Assembly (NCBI GenBank): GCA_032158295.1
Contig: CM063243.1
Location: 5,030,948-5,094,947, forward strand
Source: Pycnopodia helianthoides
Taxonomy: Eukaryota > Echinodermata > Asteroidea > Forcipulatida > Asteriidae
Reading direction: 5' to 3'
DNA length: 64,000 nucleotides
Shown here: positions 52,770-61,800 of the stretch, piece after piece
How the letters are laid out: each line of letters begins with the position of its first letter
Numbering within the stretch: position 1 is the first letter of the stretch
Translations under genes and position numbers: made by a program
Notes under the pieces: generated by a model
What the model saw: the letters and a program-made list of their open reading frames with translations, nothing else
What the model was told of the DNA's origin: nothing
Database searches by the model: none

Positions 52770-52813
52770 CAACAACATAACAACAACATAACAACAACAA
52801 CAAAAACAACAAC

Positions 52814-52882
<69 letters not shown>

Positions 52883-55800
52883 AACAAAAGGTTGCATCCA
52901 CGTCCAAACAAGATGGAATGTATGCAAAGAAAAAGGGGCCTGCTTATAGACGATGTGACCTGTGACATCACATGTTTACAAAAGAGCCACAGAGCCTGGA
53001 CTTCCGGCCGGCGGGCACAATTGTACACAGCGCAATGGAAGAATACAACAAATCTTAAATGTTTTATGGAGATCGCACTGTCTGATTTTCCTCAACTTTT
53101 GATATGAAGAAAAGGGGGACATCTCAAAAGCTGTTGCTTTTGTAAATTTTGAATTAATGTGAAAATTATGACACAAAATTAAAAAATTTCCCATTGAGCC
53201 TGTGTAGCATCTTGCCCGTCAGGAATAGCATTATAATGTCCGAGGTCACCACTCTGTTAACAAAATGTCACAAGGTCTATACTTAAAAATAAACGAACAA
53301 GGAGAAAAGGGGTGGGGGAAGCAGTGTTGCAGCTTAGAACCATTGGACCCACCCCGGGATCGATCCGTGCCTGAGTAATTTAATATACAGCAACGCAGTA
53401 TGAAGTATAGTTTGTCTTGTCCACAATAAGTGTTTCCCTTTTCGCTCTTGGCTCTTCCAGCCTCGCTTTGGACACATTATGGGATGTATGCTCTAAATGG
53501 CCAAATCATACCAGAGACTTGTTAATCTCAAAATCGACCACCAAATCATTCAGCAGGCGCAACTGGAAGAGTGCATATACTTGTAACACCTTTTTTTTAT
53601 GAAACCGAAAGTTTCTGATTTCAAAAATGCCCAACTTTATCTTTCCCAGGGCCCTGTAAGTTTCTTTGGTGCTGATCGCATTGCAGTCACTAAGATCGAA
53701 CAACTCAGAGGTAAGAAAATGAAAAACTGTTTGCCGTGTCAGGCTGACCCGGAAACTGTTTAAAAAAAAGTGATTTCAACTCAACGGATTCTGCGTCAGT
53801 CTGACCCACTCCTGGGTCATTTTTGACACAGATTCCAGGTCATACTGACCTAGAAATGGGTCATTCCCACATGACCTTGAATTCGGGGTAAATTCTGACC
53901 CTGGCGTTTTTAAAGTGAGGGAATAATTAACCCAAATAATTTTCCTAAATGTTACCTGGCCCTTATCATAGCCCTAACACTGTACGAAGACAAATTTAAC
54001 CGTACAGATTCCCTAAGAAAAAACATTGCCAAGTGAAATTTTTCTATCAGTGAAACATTTAATACAGTAAGCGTAAACTCCACAGCTTCTAACACAGAAA
54101 TTACCAGGAGGTAGCATATTATTTTATGACAGTATCAATAAGGAGTATTACTCTGTCTTGGAAAATTGGGGGATATAATTTAACAAATTTTAATATGCGA
54201 CTTTGAAAGGGTTTCCAGATTCAAAGTCCCGTCCGGTGTCATAGGGAAATCTGTCCCCTGGAGATTCTGTGGGAAATTAACACGGACTGGAGGAGTATGA
54301 TTCAAAAGATGGCGCTATACTATCAGAATACAGAATAAGTTTTGCACAGTTCGCCGTATGGGGGGGGGGGACGACACCAGAATCTCCGGGGGACAGAATC
54401 TCCTGCCACACCGGCACGTTCACAAATACTGTTTAATTGCAGGCACAGTTTATTGAGTCCAATGGATGTAAACGAAGTGTGTTAAGTTTGTTTATTGTAC
54501 TGTACAATTTTTGATTTTTTTAAGTATTAAGACAAGAATACCAGTTGCAAAATACCATAAAACCTGAAGGACATTGCTAGGAACGTTTATTATAAAATGT
54601 ATAGCCCGCAAAAATTTGACCAAACTGAAAGTAATTGTCACCAATGGGATTAAGATAATGCTATCGTCTCTTCTCCCCAATGCAAGCGGCTTGTCCGTTA
54701 AAGTGGGTGCAGAACAACGGTTCGTGCTATCTGCTCGTGGAACTCCCACGGACCGGTGAGGAAGCGGCCACATACTGCAGCAATGATCAGATGAGTCAGT
54801 TGGCGGTGGTCAGCACTCCATCACAAGAAGAGTTTCTCGTGGCCAAATTGAGAGACTTCGCATATAATACAACTGAATGGTAGGTTTATAAAAGCACACA
54901 AAAACCCCACAATCTTATGACATCCTCAGGTTTTTAAAAGAGCCAGAGAATGGTATGCTGACTTGCAGGCAGAGGTTGAACAGCTCAGTTAAAAGCAACT
55001 AACTTATGCTCTTAAGCATGGAGGTGTTTCTGCTTGTCTCGCCCGTATAAAATTCATGATATTTGTGTTTAGACAAAAAATTACCCGATACACGTATACA
55101 AAAAACCTTGAAAAGAAATTTTGACATGCGGTAAAGCAAGAAAGGGGCGCACATCTAATTATTAGTTCGGCTATTGTCTTAAGACTACAATGCAGAATGT
55201 GAATGCACAGGATAAATCTTTCTGTAAACAACTGGAATTGTCTATGTCCCCCAGTGTTCGCTGTAAACGGAAAAGTAGTTTTGAAAACACTAAAATTATC
55301 AAATTACAGTATTTTTTCTTTTCCGGGGGGCAGTGCCCCATCGTGCCCCCTTAGTTACACCGCTCGTTAAATGAACGATCAATACCACAGAGCACCCGAT
55401 TTCTTAACAGATTGTACTTTAATTTCAGGCTAATTGGTAGAGAGGCAAACGCAGTCTCAAAGGGCGTTGAGTGTTCCGTGTTGAATTTGAATGAGAATGG
55501 CTGGGTGATCAACCCTGTTAATTGCAGTATCCCTCTGCCGTTTGTGTGCGAGGTTGACACTCGTAAGTAGAAATTTGATCCGATCTGAGCATTTGACCGT
55601 AAAAACCTTGAAGAAGAAAAGCACTCATTTTTTGAGTTCAGCGAAACAGACAATCACTGAGTCTTCGAGTTCTGCGTAAAAAAACACTGATTTTTTTTTT
55701 AGATATGCGTGAAAATCACTGAGTTTTCGAGTTCGGCGAGAATCACTGAGTTTTCGAGCTTTGCAAGAAACTCGCTGGGTTTTCGAATTGCGAGAAAATT

Positions 55801-58800
55801 GCTGAGCTGTTGAGCTCTGCAAAAAAATACCAGAGTTTCGATCTCCACGAGAAAGTCACAGAGTTTTCGAGTTCTGCAAGAGACAAATCCACAGGCTACT
55901 GTGGAGAGGGAATCAAACTAGCATCCACGAGCCGATGACGCTACTGTTAAGGTTTGGAACTGAAGACATGGTTTTAAATGTTGTATAGTTCTTTAAACTT
56001 GTGAAACGCCTGAAGGTGGAGTCAGTGTGAGGCGCTCAATTAACCTATTACATGGTCAAAAATGCAAATCTTCTGTGATTTTTGTTTGGTGTATTTTTGT
56101 TTTTTAAAGTGTTATTTTTTTGGGTTACTTCAACCAGAGTATAGAGAAGTTCAAGTTGGTCTTTTTGACACGGCAAGCGATGTATTGACTATGGATAAGG
56201 ATTTCATTTGGCATGGTAAGTCACTCAATATCAACATATATATAAACGAGAAAATAGAAATAGCCGTTGCAAACTGTTACCAACCAAAAGGACCTATGGT
56301 ATAAATGAAAAATAAAATAGTCAATGGACTGACGTTGCGACCCTAGCAGAGTTGTTCTCGAAGGCTAAATGACACGACAACACACTTGTATACCTGTTTA
56401 TGTGTGTTTCCACGTCATTTAGCCGTCTAGAAAGACTCTGGTAGGGTCGGAACGTCAGGCCATTAACTATTTTTTGCATTATGTATAAACGATCAATATT
56501 GGCTTCTTCGGGAAGAGAGAACTAAATTCCATAAAGTTTTAAAAATGCATTTACCAAAAAACATCTCTGGAATCTCTGCATTAAATTGATATTACGCTAA
56601 AATCTAACCCGCAAAACACCCCCATCAACTTTCGGGTCAGGACTGAACCATTCCTGGGGTCAGTATGACCCAGATTCCGTGTCTAAATGACCCTTAATGA
56701 GTCAAACTGACGCAGACTCCGGGTTAAAATCTCATGTCTGAACCACTTTCAGGTCAGCCTGACACAGAAATAGGTCAGGCCCCCCATGGCCCCGTAATCC
56801 GGGTCAATATTCTGACCAAGGAGTTCTTAGAGCGAAGTCCAACATTATTACGTGTCAGATGATAACATATAGGAATGAAATGTCCAATAATCTTCACGCA
56901 ACTATTTTGCAGACGGCAAAGTACCTTTGGACAGGACACTTGTCGTCATCCAGACCAGAATCGAGGTGTACAGGGGCATCGGCCGGATTGTCTTCGTTGC
57001 TTTTAGCTCAGCGGCCGGGGTTGGAATTTTGCTGTCACTTTTCTTTCTCGCCTTCAACGTGCGATATCGCAAGCTCAGGTATGGAAACTAGTGCCAATAT
57101 GGCAATGGCAGCATGCGAGAACATGCGTATAGCCCAGACATGTAACACTGACCTTTCACTATAAGTATCATAGAGCCCTTATTGTAGTCCGATTTAGGTA
57201 TGGTTTCATTCTAATTGTAGCCCTAATGTGCATGTAAATAATTTAGATATAAATTGAGGCTACATCTAGGTCTGGGCTACGTTTAAGTACAAAGTCTGGA
57301 CTACAATTAGCTCAAGGCTAATAGGTCTCGAGTTTCATAATAGGGGCTGCATCTACGACTCTATCGCAGAGTCCAAGTTGGATCCCCTTGTCAAGATTAA
57401 AAGACTGTTTATTGTTTTGCTCCTGCATGACTCTTCAGATTGTCATAAGTGTTACTATTTTTCAGGATTGTACGGATGTCGAGTCCTAACCTGAATAACA
57501 TCATCCTGATCGGAACTCCCTGGTCTACGCTTCTGTTGTTATCTACGGCATCGACAGGAACCTTGTGAATGCTGAATACTTCATTTTATCTTGCAATGTA
57601 GGTGTTTAATTTCAAGAGTGTATACACAAACAGTTTATTCAACTCTCATAAAAAATTCCGAGGTCAGAATTGACCCGAGAAGGGTCCCAGGGCACCACCC
57701 ATGGGTGAAGATGGACCGATTGCCCGTTCAACATGACCTGGGGGTCGATTTCACAAAACTCTTCCTAACTTAGGACTAGTCCTAGGCAATGCTAAAAGAT
57801 AGGACTAGTCTTAAGTTAAGACCAGTTACTGGTCCTAACTGCAGATAAGACTAGTCTTATCTCTTTGTGAAATCGGCCCCTGGAATTATTTAGTTCAAAC
57901 CACAATGCTGTCTCTGCTCCTTGTTTTAGTACGACCCGGAGAACGGGTCGTGCTGATCCAGAAAATGGAACTGGCCTCAATTTGACACCACACTGAAAAT
58001 CTATTTCACATTTTGCCTTTGCGATTAAGATTGAGTCATTGGCTATAAACTTTATCTTCATATTATGAATCTTAGTACTAATTATTATGATGTGATATAT
58101 TATTATAATACATTTCTGGTAATGAAACCAAGGATGATTCAAAAGTGAAATTAAACAAATTTACAAATCAGTCTTTTTTTTCTTTTACAATCCAACAGTT
58201 GAGAGTGTGGTTGCTTTCCGTCGGCTTCGTCTTAGCGTTTGGAGGAATGTTCAGTAAGACGTGGCGAGTGCATAAAGTTGTGGCTTTGAAAAAACCCAAA
58301 AGAATAGTAAGTTACCATGTTCAGAGTAATAGATTCACAGCGTCACTATCTCATTACATGAAAATGTAAAAAAACATAAAAGGTAAGTTTACGTTCGTCT
58401 ATCGGTCAGGATTCTGAGACAGTTTCCCAACTTGGCCCAATTTCATAGAGCTGCTTAAGCTGAAAATACTGCTTAACATTTTTCTGCTCAGCAGATTCAG
58501 CAGGATACCAGTCACAAATTGTACATGTGACATGGTAGTTTGGCTGGTAACCTTATTCTGGTAAGCATAATTTTGTTTTGCTTAGCTACTTTTTGTGGTT
58601 AAGCAGCTATATGAAATTAGGCCCTGGTCCATTAACCACGTGGGGATAAGAAATTTGTTAAGACCCTCGTCACAGTAACATTTCTCGACAGGGTGACGGG
58701 CTGCATTATGCGTTCCGTAGAGTACCAGTGTTCCGTAAAACTTATGCACATGTTCCGTACGTTCCAGCCTCTATAGGGCCTATTCCTAGTCTGATGCTTT

Positions 58801-61800
58801 TCATTGGTCCAAGAGCCATTACAAGTTTGTGGCCCCTTCGTCGTACAGGTCGTCACAACACAACAACACATCTTGACAGAACAGATGGTCACGACAGTCA
58901 AGGGCTTCAATGTAGTAATACCAATGACGATACTAAACTGGCGTGAGTGGTTCCGTGAGCGTTTTTCCAAATTACAGAGGAACTAAACAACAGATCCTGA
59001 GTTTGACAACCGATGCCGTTCCACGGCTCATTTTGTGTACAACCAACGCAGACGGCGCATAAACATTGGAAAACAACAGAAAAGCAGAATGCGGGTCGAC
59101 ATACTGGGTGCAAGATGCCGTGTACTTCCTATTTTCAGAAATTAAGTTTGTAATTCGCGTGAGTGGGTTCCTGGAGCATTTCTTCCAAATAAAACAGAGG
59201 AACTAAACAACAGGGATCCCGAGTTTGACAAACCGAGCCCGTTCCGGCTCGATTTTGTGTACAAAACCAACGCAGACGGCGCTATTATAACATTGGGAGA
59301 ACAACAAGAAAAGTCCACGATTGAGCGGGTCGACATACTGCAAGTGCCCGTGTACTTCCTCTATTTTCAGAAATTAAGTTTGTAATTCGCTAGACAAGAC
59401 TACCGATCATCACTGTTTTGATAACCATTTACTATTTGTTTTACAACTTTCATTAGGTGGTACAGGATCGACAACTCTATGCCATTGTAGCATTTCTCTT
59501 GTTGGTCGATGTGGCCATTTTGGTACCGTGGCAAGTCGTCTTTCCCTGGCGAGAGGAACGGAAATTTCTCCCAGAAATGGTAATGACAAGAAATCATGTG
59601 CCAATCTTTACTTGACCTACGAATCTACATGACACATTTCTGCGCAATTTATACAACATCAGCTGCTTACCGGAGACTTAAATCAGTATTTCTATAATAT
59701 CTTGACCACATTGTTTTTCTTTTCCTTACAGACAAACCCCAAGAACAGCAGTGAGATACTTCAACCGTATATTGACTTTTGCACCTGCGATTACTACTTC
59801 CACTGGACTGCTGCCCTCACCTCGGTGAAGGGACTCTTACTGGTATTCGGCGCCTTCTTAGCCTGGGAAACACGGCAGGTTGGTTCAGAAGTATTCGCTA
59901 TATTATTTTACAGGGGTTAAATGCTTATATTGTATTGTGTTTACGGTGGCCGAGTTGGTCAATTTCTACCCTTGGAGTAACACACCGAGTACCACATAAG
60001 CTTAATGGATCTGTCAACCCCCCCCCTAAAAAAACCTAAAACAAACTTACACCAAAGGTGGATTAAGATCCAGCATTTTAATCACGACCACAGATCAAGA
60101 TCTGGTGTCGCGTTTACACCAGTGCCTGATCCAGCTCTGATCCCACTTTTGGTCATAGCTGTCACAAAAAAACCACAAGGAAAAAGCCCGCCACTCCTAG
60201 CAAAACCGGAAATGACCACATTGGTATTGCGGAGTCCGATCCACTTCTGCATTTACACTCGTTTCTGGAATCCACTTTGCCGGATCTGATCCACCAATTG
60301 CAGGGTTCAACCCTCCTCAAAAGGTGGATTAAAATTGCAGGATCTTGAACCCGGTCTGATCCTGCTTTTTTTTGGCGTTTACACTAGTTGTTAATCCATA
60401 TTTCTGGATCAGATCAGGGTCTGATCCTCCTTTCTGGATCTAGTGTAAACGAGGTCCATCATTACTGTTTGCACTTGGACTTCAGTAATACAATAATATT
60501 TGTTAACAATCTGACGCGCCAAGTAGATAACATTTTGTTGTTGTCTTCATTTGTGTCTTATCTCAGGTGACGATCCCACTATTGAATGACAGCAAGCTGA
60601 TTGGCATGAGCGTCTACAACGTGGTCATACTATGCATCGTGGGTCTTGCTATCAACCTAGTCTTGGGTCAAGACCCAGCGACACTCTTCATATTCAACTC
60701 CGCTATCTCCATTTTCTGTACTACACTCACAATCCTAATCGTCTTCTCACCTAAGGTAGCCATTTTGTGTATGTCGGCTGATTACACTTGACTTTGTGCT
60801 GGATGGATATGCAGACTCGATCCTCATGCCTCGCCATTACAGTTATGATATTTACATAAACAGAGAACCAGTCTATACTTGCAACATTGCGCAACAGGCG
60901 TAATGTGACAAGTGCAACGTTGGTAAAGACTACCGGTACAGCGTATACGCCGACCTCTGACCCCCTTTGTTTTTATCCATTATTTCTCGTTAATTATTGG
61001 ACATTTTGATGATTTTGTTTTTACAGCAACCTCCCCCCCAAAAATATTTTCTGATTCTTCATCACTAAATATTATTAACGGTAAACCGGTATCCTCCTTT
61101 CAGGTATCCTCACTCTATAAGTTGACTGTATGCAACAGGTTACCCAAATAGCAACTCGGTACCCAAATAGCAACACGGTACCAAAAAAGCAACACAGTAC
61201 CCAAATGGCAACACGGTACCCAAATGGCCACACGGTACCCAAACGGCAACACGGTACCCAAATGGCAACACGGTACCCAAATATCAACACGATACCCCAA
61301 AGCATCAAGGTACCCAAATAGCAACAAGGTACATGTTGTACCAAGTAGCAACACGGTACCCAAATGGCAATGTTAGTCTTATTTCCGGACACAATTTGGA
61401 CAGTCTTTGTTTTATTGACAGGTTTTGGCTGTGTTCAGAAATTCCCAGGATGATCCCACAATGCAAGACTTAGGCAGAGTTACGACGATTGTAACTACTA
61501 GTACTACGCCAGACGCTAATCGAACAATGGTTCAGGAAAACTTAAAACTGAAAGCGAAAATCGAATTGGTAAGTTGTTACCTGACTATTGTTACTATTAG
61601 TAGTATTTTTTAAAGTTATCTGCCTGTCCATGACCAAGTTGCCCTGCACTTCTAACTCGTAGGCAGGACGGTACCTTTGAAGAATAAGATGTTCAAGAAA
61701 TCTCAGATTTTAGATGTGAGAGGAAAACCTCGACTGGTTAGAGGGAAAACCCACACAATCGGTGTAGGGACTCGACACCCACTCGCCACCATGCAATGCT

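Noticed and set aside
52645..53028. Cys-, Val- or Leu-rich runs on the minus strand and Asn/Thr runs on the plus strand
   Set aside because: (CAA)n microsatellite.
58804..58986. 60-codon frame as an alternative exon of gene 2
   Set aside because: It has no resemblance to the receptor family and lies next to the degenerate duplicated segment; the exon 15 to 16 junction is complete without it.
61075..61392. Frames on both strands over repeated GYRVAIWVP or RYPNG-like units
   Set aside because: 19-bp minisatellite; repeat-driven frames.
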